A stretch of DNA of 64,000 nt. Origin: JAUYIV01 sp040882645. Its GTDB lineage: Bacteria > Actinomycetota > Acidimicrobiia > Spongiisociales > UBA11373. Below are positions 6,941 through 15,824 of the stretch, in pieces. The notes under the pieces are model-generated. The model was not told where the DNA came from and searched no databases. It saw nothing but the letters and a program-made list of their open reading frames with translations. The position numbers were made by a program, and so were the translations under genes. The stretch spans positions 19,340 to 83,339 of the forward strand of contig JBBEAX010000068.1 in assembly GCA_040882645.1 (NCBI GenBank). The letters run 5' to 3'. Positions within the stretch are counted from its first letter, which is position 1; every line of letters begins with the position of its first letter.

Positions 6941-9070
6941 GTGGTGAGCTTGCGAGGAACCGTGGACGCTCCTTCCGCCGCAGGGGGTCCGATCCGGCGC
7001 GTGATGGCGGCCACCGATCGTTCCCCAACCGGCGACGCCGCCGCGACCTGGGCGGCGGCCCTCGCCAATCGTCATGAGGCTGTTCTCCGTCTGGTACAAG
7101 TGGTGATCCCGCAGCCTCCCACCGCGGAGATAGCCGCCGACGCTGCGGCCGGGACGAGTGCCCTGACCGAACGGGTCGACCTCCTCGCCGATCAACTCCG
7201 AGGCTTTGCCGCCGAACTCGCCGGATCCCGGGGCGAGTCCATCGTCGTAGTCGATGACGATCCGGCGCGCGCCCTGCTCGAGGAAGCGCACCGGGCGGAG
7301 ATCGACACGATCGTGGTCGGCAATGCCGGCATGAGCGGCCGCAAGGAGTTCCTGCTCGGGAACATCCCCAACCGGATTTCGCACAACGCCACCTGCACCG
7401 TGATCATCGTCAACACCGCCGGCGCGGCGCAATCCCCTGGTTCGGTCCCCACCCTCCCCGGGCTGCTCAAGCCCGATCCGGAGCCCGTCGAACCCCATTT
7501 GCTCGGCCGCGCCACCCACCTTGCCGCGGTGATGGCGAAGCACGGGTTGCAGAGCCTCTTCGGCCGCGGACCCGACGATCCGCTCGAAGCGCAGCGGGCT
7601 CAGGCACGCCGTCTCCGCACTGCCCTCGAGGAGCTCGGCCCCACCTTTGCGAAGTTGGGGCAGATCCTGTCGACCCGCGCCGACCTGCTGCCACCCGTGT
7701 TCATCGAAGAGCTCTCGATGCTCCAGGACAACGCTCGACCGCTCACCGAGGAAGAGGTGGTCGGCGTCGCCGAAGCGGAGTTGGGGGTTCCCTGGGAGGA
7801 CGTATTCGAGAGCATCGAGCGGAAGCCGATGGCTGCGGGCACGATCGCCCAGGTACACGGGGCGATCACCGCAGACGGTCGTCGGGTGGTGGTGAAGATT
7901 CAGCGTCCGACGGCTCGCGAAGACATCATGCAGGACCTGGCGCTGCTCGAAGTGCTTGCCGAGAAGACCGATAAGCGGCCCGCTTTGCGCGAGGTCGTGG
8001 ACATGCCGGCCGTTTTCGAGCACCTCTCCGCCTCGCTGCAGCGGGAACTCGACTTTCGCAACGAGGCCGCCAACATCGAACGCATGCGGCGGGTGCTCGC
8101 CCCGTACCCCCGGATCGATGTGCCCCAGGTAGACCACGAACTCACCACCGAACGACTCCTGGTGATGGAGCGGATCGACGGTGTGGCGATTCGCAACGCC
8201 CCTGACAGCCCGGCCCGCAAGGAGGCGGCCCGTCAGCTTCTCGAGTCTTTCTACCGGCAGATCATGTCCGAAGGCTTCTTCCATGCCGACCCGCACCCCG
8301 GCAACCTCATGTGGGCCGATGACAAGGTATACCTGCTCGACCTCGGGATGGTCGGTTTGCTCGAGCCGGACCTCCGTGAGCAGCTCATGCTGTTGTTGCT
8401 GGCCTTCTGGCAGGAGGACGTGAGCTTCCTCACCGATGTCACCCTGATGCTGGCTGCCGGCGCCGAGCGCGACGATCTCGATGTCGGTGCGATCGAGGCC
8501 GAATTGGGATCGCTGATGGCGAGGTATCGCGATGTGCCCCTCAGCGAGCTGCAGCTTGGCCCAATCCTCCAGGAGATGACCGAGATCTCGATCCGCCACC
8601 GGATTCCCCTTCCTGCCTCGATGACGCTCACCGCCAAGGCGATGGCACAGATGCAGCTGGCGACCGGTGAGTTGGATCCCGACCTCGACCCGTTCGACGT
8701 GGCCGGGAAGTTCCTGATGCGGACCCTGACCGGCGGCATCCGCGAGAAGATCAACCCGCAGCGGATGTTCTATCAAGCCCAGAAACTCAAGGTCAGGGTC
8801 ACCCGCATGGTGGAGGCCATCGAGCGCCTTGTTGGGGCGCGGCCCGGTCCCAGGATGAGGATCGACTTCGGCGCCGAGAAGCTCGAGGCGACCGTTCGTC
8901 GCGCCGGCTATCGGCTGACATTCGGCCTGATCGCCGCCGGAGCGCTGCTGGGCGCGGCGATCGCCTCGACTGCCGACCGGACCTCCGACTGGCTCCCGGT
9001 GACTCTGGTGGTCACCGCGTTCGCCTTTGTGCTCGCCCTGCTGGTGGACATGCTCCGCCGCCGGGACTGA
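6941..9070 (+). CDS. Fusion of universal stress protein domain and ABC1/UbiB-type kinase
   Basis: A 709-residue protein. Residues about 18-158 form a UspA domain with the ATP-binding signature G127-x2-G130-x9-G140-N. Residues about 205-640 form an ABC1 (AarF/UbiB/COQ8) atypical kinase with the KxGQ motif (KLGQ, 238-241), the Ala-rich loop AAGTIAQVH, the putative nucleotide-binding Lys of VVKIQRP, HADPHPGN (448-455) and LDLGM (466-470). Two C-terminal membrane helices follow (about 653-671 and 683-704). UbiB-type proteins act at membranes on isoprenoid-lipid metabolism. The start is uncertain: GTG at 6941 is used, but GTG 6944 or GTG 7001, just before the first UspA strand, is possible. Confidence 0.85.
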   Translation: MVSLRGTVDAPSAAGGPIRRVMAATDRSPTGDAAATWAAALANRHEAVLRLVQVVIPQPPTAEIAADAAAGTSALTERVDLLADQLRGFAAELAGSRGESIVVVDDDPARALLEEAHRAEIDTIVVGNAGMSGRKEFLLGNIPNRISHNATCTVIIVNTAGAAQSPGSVPTLPGLLKPDPEPVEPHLLGRATHLAAVMAKHGLQSLFGRGPDDPLEAQRAQARRLRTALEELGPTFAKLGQILSTRADLLPPVFIEELSMLQDNARPLTEEEVVGVAEAELGVPWEDVFESIERKPMAAGTIAQVHGAITADGRRVVVKIQRPTAREDIMQDLALLEVLAEKTDKRPALREVVDMPAVFEHLSASLQRELDFRNEAANIERMRRVLAPYPRIDVPQVDHELTTERLLVMERIDGVAIRNAPDSPARKEAARQLLESFYRQIMSEGFFHADPHPGNLMWADDKVYLLDLGMVGLLEPDLREQLMLLLLAFWQEDVSFLTDVTLMLAAGAERDDLDVGAIEAELGSLMARYRDVPLSELQLGPILQEMTEISIRHRIPLPASMTLTAKAMAQMQLATGELDPDLDPFDVAGKFLMRTLTGGIREKINPQRMFYQAQKLKVRVTRMVEAIERLVGARPGPRMRIDFGAEKLEATVRRAGYRLTFGLIAAGALLGAAIASTADRTSDWLPVTLVVTAFAFVLALLVDMLRRRD

Positions 9071-9071
9071 G

Positions 9072-9212
9072 TCAGCCGCGCGCCTTCTTGGTCGCCTTCT
9101 TCAGTTTCCGTTCGGCAATCCAGACCAGCGCGGACATCCAGAAGCCGACAAAGCGGCGTTCGATGCGCCGCCAGATGGATCGGGGCTGCAGCCCCTGGTT
9201 GGTCCCCGCCAT
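9072..9212 (-). CDS. 46-residue basic protein with hydrophobic helix
   Basis: A short frame from ATG at 9212 to TGA at 9072-9074. The product begins MAGTNQGLQPRSIWRRIERR, then has a mildly hydrophobic stretch (FVGFWMSALVWIA) and a lysine-rich tail (KLKKATKKARG). It starts 17 bases after the stop of the NHL/thioredoxin gene on the same strand and ends against the stop of the UspA-ABC1 gene. No strong ribosome-binding site is visible. A small membrane-associated protein is plausible but unproven. Confidence 0.45.
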   Translation of the reverse strand: MAGTNQGLQPRSIWRRIERRFVGFWMSALVWIAERKLKKATKKARG

Positions 9213-9229
9213 CGAGCGAGCCTATCGGG

Positions 9230-11251
9230 TCAGTCGGGATCGGGCACTCGGTACGCCACCAAGACCGATTGCGGCCCACTGGGGCCAACGACCACGGGAA
9301 TCTCGAGGACGACCTGATGCACGAGACAAAGCTCAGTCGACTCCTCGGTGCAGTAGTACACCGTGAGCTCCCCGCGCAGGGTCGCTTCCCCGGTAGACCA
9401 AGTGACCGGGATCTCCAGCGGCAGCCCCGGCTCCACGATCGAGACGAGTGGATGGTCGCCGAAATCGGCAGCATCACCCTCGACCGACCACGCGATGGTC
9501 AAGGGAGCGATGTCGTTCAGCTTGTAGCCCGCCGGAAGCATGAGGTCGAGCACGATCTGCCCCGCACCAGGCCCGGCGGCCACCGCCCCGATCTCGAAGG
9601 TGGCCGGGCCTCCATCTGCGCCGGTGTAGGGAAAGCGCTCAATCCCATACAACACCAGGGTCTCGGTTTCACCGGTCGTCGCATCCACCCGGCGAATCAC
9701 GTGGTTGTTGGTGTCGGCGACATAGAGGGACCCGTTGGCGAACGAGACGCCCCCCGGCTCCGAGAAGCGCGGCTCCAGCCCATCGGCCCAGCCCTGATCT
9801 CCCCCGGCGAGGGTGGTCACCGCCCCGCTCGCCAGATCGATCACCCGCAGGGCCGAGTTGTAGGTGTCGGCGACAAAGAGCAGTCCGTCGACGTGCACGA
9901 CCCCGAGAGGATGCTGAAAGCGGGCTTCCGGTCCGACTCCATCGACCAAGCCGAAGTCGAAGAGGTTCTTCGGCGTGCCGGCCAGGAGACCCACCTCGCC
10001 ATCCGCGCCCGGGTCGGCCCAGCGGATCGACGACGACTCCGAGTCGGCGAAATAGATCCGCCCTGCGCCATCGATGGCGAGGCCGCTCGGCTGGGCCAGC
10101 TCGGCGAAGAGACGCGGGCCATTCAGCACGCTCTCCCCTCCAGTGCCTGCAAAGGGATCGAACCTGGCCGAACCCAGGTCCAGCGTCCACAGCTGGTGCG
10201 AGCCGGCCATGGCGATGTAGAGCACCTCGCCGTCCACGAGGAGATCCCATGGGGAGGAGAGCTCCACATCGGGCGCAATGCCCGGGCGAGGTGGATAGGT
10301 CGAAGACTGCTGCCCATTGCCCAGCAGCGTCGTCACCGACCGCGAGGCGAGGTCGAGAGCACGGATCGCGTGGTTGCCCACGTCGGCCACCAAGAGGGTG
10401 CGCCCCCCATCGACGAGCGCCATCCCCTGTGGTTGGTCGAAGGACGCGGCCGCGAAGTCGCCTCCCTCGAGGCCGCGCGCTCCGGAGCCAGCCACATCGA
10501 TGACCTCGCCGGTCTCCAAGTCGGCGACCACGATGCGATGGTGGTTGGTGTCGGCAACGAACAGGCGGCCACCGACAGGGTCGGCGAGAACCTTGCCCGG
10601 AAACGACAACACGGTGTCGGGTGCCCGCTCGACATCCAGGTCGATCGGGATGCGGTTGATCAGTCCTCGCTCGTCGAACTCCTCGACGAGCGAGTCGATC
10701 ACGGGTTGGAAGATCGGGTAAATCCCCTCGCCAGCGTGGCCACCCACGATGTTGCCGGCCGGGTCGATGAGCACGACGGTCGGCCAGGCGTTGGCGCCCC
10801 AATCACGCCACACCGCAAAGTCGCTGTCATTGACCACCGGATGCTCCAGCCCGTAGCGCCGGATGATGTCGCGGATGTTCTCGGTGTCGCCTTCATTGGC
10901 AAACTTTGCACTGTGGACCCCGATCACGACCAACTCGTCGGCGTACTCCGCCTCGAGCCGCTTCAGGTCGGGGATGATGTGGATGCAGTTGATGCACCCG
11001 TAGGTCCAGAAGTCGATCAAGACCAGCTTGCCGCGCAGCTCGGCGAGGCTCAGAGGACGCTCGACGTTGAGCCACTCGAGACCATCGGGAAACTCCGGAG
11101 CGGGAGTCGTGCCGGCAAACGAGTCGGTGTCACCGCCTTGTGCCGTAGTAGAGCTCGACGGCGTCAGGACCGGGCCGTTCCCGGTGGACCCGTCGCTGCA
11201 CGCTGACGCCGCCATCAGCAGGGCGACCACGAAGAAGAGCCGATGATTCAC
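9230..11251 (-). CDS. NHLRC2-like lipoprotein: thioredoxin domain plus NHL beta-propeller
   Basis: A 673-residue secreted lipoprotein. GTG at 11251 is chosen because it starts a signal peptide (VNHRLFFVVALLMAASAC) with lipidation at Cys18. A TlpA/thioredoxin domain (about residues 50-190) carries WTYGCINC, then about six NHL repeats form a beta-propeller (VADTNHHRIVVAD, VADVGNHAIRALD, VADTYNSALRVID, VADTNNHVIRRVD), then a C-terminal beta-sandwich domain. This order and the CINC active site match animal NHLRC2. The substrate is unknown; the CxxC suggests thiol-disulfide exchange outside the membrane. It lies 44 bases downstream of the acyl-CoA ligase. Confidence 0.85.
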   Translation of the reverse strand: MNHRLFFVVALLMAASACSDGSTGNGPVLTPSSSTTAQGGDTDSFAGTTPAPEFPDGLEWLNVERPLSLAELRGKLVLIDFWTYGCINCIHIIPDLKRLEAEYADELVVIGVHSAKFANEGDTENIRDIIRRYGLEHPVVNDSDFAVWRDWGANAWPTVVLIDPAGNIVGGHAGEGIYPIFQPVIDSLVEEFDERGLINRIPIDLDVERAPDTVLSFPGKVLADPVGGRLFVADTNHHRIVVADLETGEVIDVAGSGARGLEGGDFAAASFDQPQGMALVDGGRTLLVADVGNHAIRALDLASRSVTTLLGNGQQSSTYPPRPGIAPDVELSSPWDLLVDGEVLYIAMAGSHQLWTLDLGSARFDPFAGTGGESVLNGPRLFAELAQPSGLAIDGAGRIYFADSESSSIRWADPGADGEVGLLAGTPKNLFDFGLVDGVGPEARFQHPLGVVHVDGLLFVADTYNSALRVIDLASGAVTTLAGGDQGWADGLEPRFSEPGGVSFANGSLYVADTNNHVIRRVDATTGETETLVLYGIERFPYTGADGGPATFEIGAVAAGPGAGQIVLDLMLPAGYKLNDIAPLTIAWSVEGDAADFGDHPLVSIVEPGLPLEIPVTWSTGEATLRGELTVYYCTEESTELCLVHQVVLEIPVVVGPSGPQSVLVAYRVPDPD

Positions 11252-11295
11252 GGGAAGCCAACGCCGCGGGCACCGCCGACCGTTCCCCCACGAAA

Positions 11296-13077
11296 TCACG
11301 CGTCGTCGCGGTACAAGGCTTCGATCTCGTCGGCGAAGTGCTCGACGACCACGTTGCGTCGCACCTTGAGCGTTCCGGTGAGCTCGCCGTCGTCGATCGA
11401 GAAATCGCGAGGCAGAATGGCGAACTTCTTCACTTGTTCCACCCGGGCGTAGCGCGAGTTCACCCTGTCGAACGTCTCCTGGATCCGGGCCCGGATCGCG
11501 TCCGACTTGTGGAGCGGTCCCGAGACGCCGTGCTCCGAGGCGTAGGCATCGGCGACGTCGGGGGCAAGAGTGACCAGAGCGGTGATGAACTTGCGGCGGT
11601 CACCGATCAGTACCGCCTCGGAGATCATCATGTCGTCTTTGAGGTGCGTCTCGATGTCGCTGGGGGCGATGTTCTTCCCGCCGGCAGTGATGATGATGTC
11701 CTTCTTGCGGCCGGTGATCGTCAAGAAACCCTCGTCGTCGAACTCGCCGATGTCGCCCGAGTGCAGCCATCTGTCCTTGACGGTCTCTGCCGTCGCGTCG
11801 GCGTTCTTGTAGTACCCGGCGAAGACGTTCCCCCCTCGCACCAGCACCTCGCCGTCGTCAGCCACCACTACGTCGCATCCGGGAAATGCCAATCCGACCG
11901 TCCCGAACTTCGTCGCCCCCGGCTGGTTGAACGTACTCGGACCAGAGCCCTCCGACTGCCCGTACACCTCGAGGATGCTGAGGCCGAAGCCGGCGAAGAA
12001 CTCGAGGACTTCGGTGGAGATGGGCGCGGCACCGCTCACCGCGGCGGTGCAGCGGTCCAGGCCGACCGCCGCCCGCACTTTGTTGCCGACGAGCTTGTCG
12101 GCGACGCCCTGCTGTATCGCCAGCCCTGCGGGCAGCCGCTTTCCGGCGTTGATGTAGTCGACGGCCTCGCCGTTCACCCGCTGCGCCCAGGAAGCGATCC
12201 GTGCCTTCGGTCCACGGGCCTCACCGAGTTTGGCCGCGATGCCAGCGTGGAACTTCTCCCAAACCCGCGGGACCGCAAAGAACACCGTCGGGCGGACTTC
12301 CTTGAGGTTTTCGGCCAGCGCCTCGATCGACTCGGCGAAATAGACCGGCCAGCCCACCGAGATCGGAATGTGGATCGAGAACATCTGCTCGGCGATGTGA
12401 CTCAGCGGAAGGTACGAGACGGTGCAATCGTCCGAGGACAGACTGGGCAGCACCGAGTGCGCTTGGTCGGCGGTCCAGGTGAGGTTGGAGTGGGTCAGCA
12501 TCACGCCCTTGGGAGGCCCAGTCGTGCCCGAGGTGTAGATGAGGGTCGCCAGACCCGATGGTTCCAGCGATGCGACGCGGTCGAAGAACTCGGAGTCGCT
12601 CACACCGTCCCCCACCGTCAGGAACTCGTCCCACGCGAGCACCTGGGCATCATCGACCACCGGGGCACCGCGCATGGTCACGATCCACGCGAGGTGCGGT
12701 AGCTCACTTCTTACGGCGAGCACCTTCTCGAGTTGGACCTTGTTCTCGACCAGGATCACCGGGGCTTCGGAGTGCCCGGCGACATAGGCGACCTCCTCCG
12801 GTGACGAGGTGGTGTAGATCCCGGCCGGCGCCCCGCCGACGGCCATGCAGGCGACGTCGAGAATCACCCATTCGGGACGATTGAAGCCGAGGATCGCCAC
12901 GTGCCGTCCAGGCTCGAACCCGGACGCTATCAGTGCCTTTCCCGCCCGCCTGACCTGATCGGCGCATTCGGACCACGACGTGGCCCGATACTCGCCGTCG
13001 AACTTTTCGTAGTATGCCGGGCTACCCGGCCGCATCTCGGCCTGCCGCAGCAGCCGGGCGGGAATCGTGTCGGCCAC
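11296..13077 (-). CDS. Long-chain fatty acid-CoA ligase (FadD15-like)
   Basis: A 593-residue AMP-forming acyl-CoA synthetase that activates long-chain fatty acids with ATP and CoA. It shows the P-loop-like motif TLIYTSGTTGPPKGVM, the YGQSEGSG acyl-adenylate motif, the SGDIGEFD segment and the hinge and C-terminal GRKKDIIITAGGKNIAP. Length and the N-terminal MADTIPARLLRQAE fit the FAA1/FadD15 branch. Membrane association would be peripheral. It probably shares a transcript with the NHLRC2-like gene, though a functional link is not evident. Confidence 0.9.
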   Translation of the reverse strand: MADTIPARLLRQAEMRPGSPAYYEKFDGEYRATSWSECADQVRRAGKALIASGFEPGRHVAILGFNRPEWVILDVACMAVGGAPAGIYTTSSPEEVAYVAGHSEAPVILVENKVQLEKVLAVRSELPHLAWIVTMRGAPVVDDAQVLAWDEFLTVGDGVSDSEFFDRVASLEPSGLATLIYTSGTTGPPKGVMLTHSNLTWTADQAHSVLPSLSSDDCTVSYLPLSHIAEQMFSIHIPISVGWPVYFAESIEALAENLKEVRPTVFFAVPRVWEKFHAGIAAKLGEARGPKARIASWAQRVNGEAVDYINAGKRLPAGLAIQQGVADKLVGNKVRAAVGLDRCTAAVSGAAPISTEVLEFFAGFGLSILEVYGQSEGSGPSTFNQPGATKFGTVGLAFPGCDVVVADDGEVLVRGGNVFAGYYKNADATAETVKDRWLHSGDIGEFDDEGFLTITGRKKDIIITAGGKNIAPSDIETHLKDDMMISEAVLIGDRRKFITALVTLAPDVADAYASEHGVSGPLHKSDAIRARIQETFDRVNSRYARVEQVKKFAILPRDFSIDDGELTGTLKVRRNVVVEHFADEIEALYRDDA

Positions 13078-13556
13078 GTGACCTCCGTTGGGGAACGAGC
13101 AGATCGTACCCGGCCCTCGAACGAGGAATCAGCTGCGGGCTCACTTCGCGCTCCATGGCCCTGATCTGACATTCGGCCCTATTGCCGACTGCCTTCCGCC
13201 TGGGAATCTGGGGTCGGTTGCCGGTGCGGAGGATCCGGGTGACGCCCACGAACCGCACACTGGCCGAACGGGTGCGGTCAAGCACCACAACGGCGGTGGA
13301 CGGGCCCCGTCACTGACGGGAGATCGCAGGGCTCTCGACTCGGGGCATTCCACACGCTTGGCCGGCCGACCCGGTGTCTCGTGCGACGCCAGGTGCGGCG
13401 GGTTCACCGGACGGAGACGGATCCTCCCACCGGCCGTTCCTCCTCCGGAACTGAGACCACCGGGACGCCTCGCAAGAGGCGTCCCGGCGCGTCTCACCTT
13501 CTTCTACACCGATGAAGAAACCACGGCTTGCGTCCGAAAGGCCCGACCCGCTCTTT
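13078..13556. other. Gene-free stretch between acyl-CoA ligase and M23 peptidase genes
   Basis: About 480 bases without a convincing gene. Open frames here are arginine/proline-rich and show no domain. The stretch holds a strong hairpin (13460-13487) and should also contain the promoter of the acyl-CoA ligase gene. Otherwise I see nothing in it. Confidence 0.5.
13460..13487 (-). terminator. 12-bp GC hairpin with GCAA loop
   Basis: Perfect stem CCGGGACGCCTC/GAGGCGTCCCGG with a GNRA-type GCAA loop. It lies about 100 bases after the stop of the M23 peptidase gene. There is no T-run on the minus strand, so it would be a U-less actinobacterial-type terminator, or it could mark a 3' end by processing. 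Confidence 0.55.
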
Positions 13557-13584
13557 CGAATTGCGTATCGCCAATCGCGAATCG
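13557..13584. repeat. Heptanucleotide array, 4 units
   Basis: Units CGAATTG, CGTATCG, CCAATCG and CGAATCG. The array ends four bases before the stop codon of the M23 peptidase gene (13589-13591). It is the same family as the arrays at 35281, 43421 and 45067. Confidence 0.75.
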
Positions 13585-13588
13585 CGTC

Positions 13589-14713
13589 CTAGAAGTCGCA
13601 GTCGATCAGCGCGGTCAGGCCGAGCAGCTCGGAGATTGCCGCCCTCGTCCCCTGACCGATGATTCCGTCGACAGGGAGGCCCCTCGCCTCCTGGAATGCC
13701 TGCACCGACGCGTGAGTGGTCGCGCCGAAGTATCCATCGGGCGGGCCTGGATCATGACCCACGACCGCCAGCAGCCCCTGAATCTCGGCCACGTCCGCCC
13801 CCGAAGCGCCGTACCCAATGATGCGGCTGTCCGGGTTGAGAACCGACGCCTTGTCCGCCAGGTCGGTCAATTGAACGATCGCCGACCTGGTGGGCTTTTT
13901 GACCTTGCCGTTGACCTCCAGATCGTAAGCCTCCTGGAAGGCCTTCACCGTTCGCTTGGTGACGCGGCCGAAGATCCCGTCGATCGGTCCTGGCTGGAAG
14001 TCGAAGGTATCGAGAAACACCTGGAGGGCGCGCACCTGCTCACCAACACTCCCCTTCTTCAACCTGCCTTTGCCTTCCACCAACGCCGACACACCGCTCA
14101 GCTCCCGCACGGAGCACACCGACAGGCCCTGCGATCTGCGCAGCGCGTCGAACGGGTTGACGAGCACGCCTTCGGGGTCGTAGAGCTCGAAGTGGAGATG
14201 GGGAGCGGTGTTCTCGGCGTTACCCGAGTCTCCCACCCAGCCGATGACATCGCCGGCGTTGACCCTCGTTCCGGGGACGATGCCGGGGGCGATGCCCCAC
14301 GCCTGGCCGTCGTCGGTGCCCGGAGTGTCGTTGTTGAGGTGGATGTACCAGCTCTGCCACCCGTCATCGTGGAGTATCACCAGGTTGCAGCAGCGGTGAG
14401 GGTTGAGGTTCGCCGGGTCCGTCGACCAGTTGACATAGGTCACCGTGCCGGTAGCAGCGGCGACGACCGGAACCATCTTCTCCGCCATGATGTCCTGAGC
14501 GTGATGGAGGCCGTTGGCGCGGTAGGCCCAGAACCAATCTTGATACCAGTGATCGCCCTGAACGGGGAAGACGAGCGGGTAGTCGATCAGTTGGCCGTAG
14601 GAGTGAACCGTCCCGCTGGACGGCGCTTGGTGGTCGGCGGAGGCGACGGGGGCAACCGCAATGCCCGAGATCGCCATCGCTACCACGATCATCAGCCGCA
14701 GAAATCCTCGCAT
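13589..14713 (-). CDS. Secreted M23 peptidase with two peptidoglycan-binding domains
   Basis: A 374-residue exported endopeptidase predicted to cut peptidoglycan cross-bridges. A signal peptide (MRGFLRLMIVVAMAISGIAV, cleavage after ASA) precedes the zinc LytM domain with HHAQD and HLHFE. Two PG_binding_1 domains follow (about residues 230-285 and 305-365), each with the FGxxTxxxVxAFQ pattern. GGAG is one base before ATG 14719 but six bases before ATG 14713, so the latter is taken as the start. It is monocistronic, downstream of pyrD. Confidence 0.9.
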   Translation of the reverse strand: MRGFLRLMIVVAMAISGIAVAPVASADHQAPSSGTVHSYGQLIDYPLVFPVQGDHWYQDWFWAYRANGLHHAQDIMAEKMVPVVAAATGTVTYVNWSTDPANLNPHRCCNLVILHDDGWQSWYIHLNNDTPGTDDGQAWGIAPGIVPGTRVNAGDVIGWVGDSGNAENTAPHLHFELYDPEGVLVNPFDALRRSQGLSVCSVRELSGVSALVEGKGRLKKGSVGEQVRALQVFLDTFDFQPGPIDGIFGRVTKRTVKAFQEAYDLEVNGKVKKPTRSAIVQLTDLADKASVLNPDSRIIGYGASGADVAEIQGLLAVVGHDPGPPDGYFGATTHASVQAFQEARGLPVDGIIGQGTRAAISELLGLTALIDCDF

Positions 14714-14840
14714 TACCATCTCCGATAGTGTTCGTACCGACCACCTAAAGTGGTGGCGTCACTGATCGGATCGGCGCGAAAGTCGCGAAACCTGAGAGAA
14801 GTTCCGCGGAATCAGGAAGAAATCGACGGATGCCCCTGCG

Positions 14841-15824
14841 CTATCCGGAACGTAGGGATCGCAAGGTATCCCGGAGGAGACCCGGACCGGCGTACACCAG
14901 TCCGGTATACATCTGGACCAGGGTCGCTCCGGACTCGAGGCGTTGCCGAACGTCCTCGGTGGTCATCACTCCCCCCGATGCCACGATCGGCAGCCGGCTG
15001 GCGGCCACCGCGCGGCGGAGACGTTCGAGTGCCAGTGGCCCCAGCGGGGCACCGCTCAGCCCGCCCGGCGGCGCATCGGCGATCCCCGGCCGGGTGGTGG
15101 TGGTGTTCCCGACGATGAAGCCGTCGACCCCGGCGGATTCGGCGGCACGAATCGACTCCTCGAGATCAGCCGAATCGGGAGACAGCTTCACCAGGAGCGG
15201 CAGGGGTCGCCCGAGCCGTTCTGCCCATTTAGCGCGGCGCCCGATGATCGGGCCGAGAAGCGCAGCCAACTCGCGTTCGAGGTCGCGAAGACCGGCGGTG
15301 TTGGGCGACGACACGTTCACCGCCAGATAGTCGGCAAGCGGTGCGAACCGATCGACCAGCGTCAGATAGTCGGCAACTCGGTGATCCGCCGGGGTATCGG
15401 CGTTGGGCCCGATCGACACCCCGAGCACCACCCCACCGGGATGCTTCCTGCCGGCGAGCCGGGCAGCCACTCGGTCTGCCCCGGCACCGGGGAAGCCCAT
15501 ACGATTGACCAGAGCGTTCTCGTCTTTCAGCCGATGGACCCGCGGCCGGGGGTTTCCCGGCTGCGGCCGAGGCGTCACGGTTCCGATCTCGACATGCCCG
15601 AATCCGAGCGACGCCAGGGCCTGCCAGGCCGAACCGTCCTTGTCGTATCCGGCGGCGAGTCCGAGAGGGTTGCGGAAGCGCAGGCCGAATGCCTCCACCG
15701 GTTCCACCTCGAACCGGCTGCGCCGCCGCGGCACCCAGCGGGCCAGACGAACCCCGCGAAGAGCCAGCCGATGTGCCCGCTCGGGGTCCAGCCGGAAACC
15801 GAGAGCGCGCAGTGCCCGGTACAT
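14841..15824 (-). CDS. pyrD: Quinone-dependent dihydroorotate dehydrogenase (class 2)
   Basis: A 327-residue FMN enzyme that oxidises dihydroorotate to orotate with quinone as acceptor, at the inner face of the membrane. The N-terminal amphipathic region (MYRALRALGFRLDPERAHR) typical of class 2 is present, followed by NPLGLAAGYDKDG, GTVTPRPQPGNPRPR, NRMGFPGAG, NVSSPNT with the catalytic serine, and the FMN phosphate-binding VASGGV. Last gene of the pyr operon; its ATG overlaps the pyrFE stop (TGATG). Confidence 0.95.
   Translation of the reverse strand: MYRALRALGFRLDPERAHRLALRGVRLARWVPRRRSRFEVEPVEAFGLRFRNPLGLAAGYDKDGSAWQALASLGFGHVEIGTVTPRPQPGNPRPRVHRLKDENALVNRMGFPGAGADRVAARLAGRKHPGGVVLGVSIGPNADTPADHRVADYLTLVDRFAPLADYLAVNVSSPNTAGLRDLERELAALLGPIIGRRAKWAERLGRPLPLLVKLSPDSADLEESIRAAESAGVDGFIVGNTTTTRPGIADAPPGGLSGAPLGPLALERLRRAVAASRLPIVASGGVMTTEDVRQRLESGATLVQMYTGLVYAGPGLLRDTLRSLRSG

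Noticed and set aside
6662..8776. 704-codon minus-strand open frame opposite the UspA-ABC1 gene
   Set aside because: Antisense shadow; all recognised motifs are on the plus strand.
9269..11206. 645-codon plus-strand open frame opposite the NHLRC2-like gene
   Set aside because: Shadow of a gene with clear NHL and thioredoxin motifs; its composition is not protein-like.
13088..14728. 546-codon plus-strand open frame opposite the M23 peptidase
   Set aside because: It is the reverse-strand shadow of the peptidase gene, rich in Arg, His and Pro, and without a domain.
14760..14816. CTCTCAGG resembling part of a glycine riboswitch upstream of the M23 gene
   Set aside because: The rest of the aptamer is absent and the region is too short; the motif match is chance-level. 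A c-di-AMP riboswitch was also considered, but its conserved blocks are missing.
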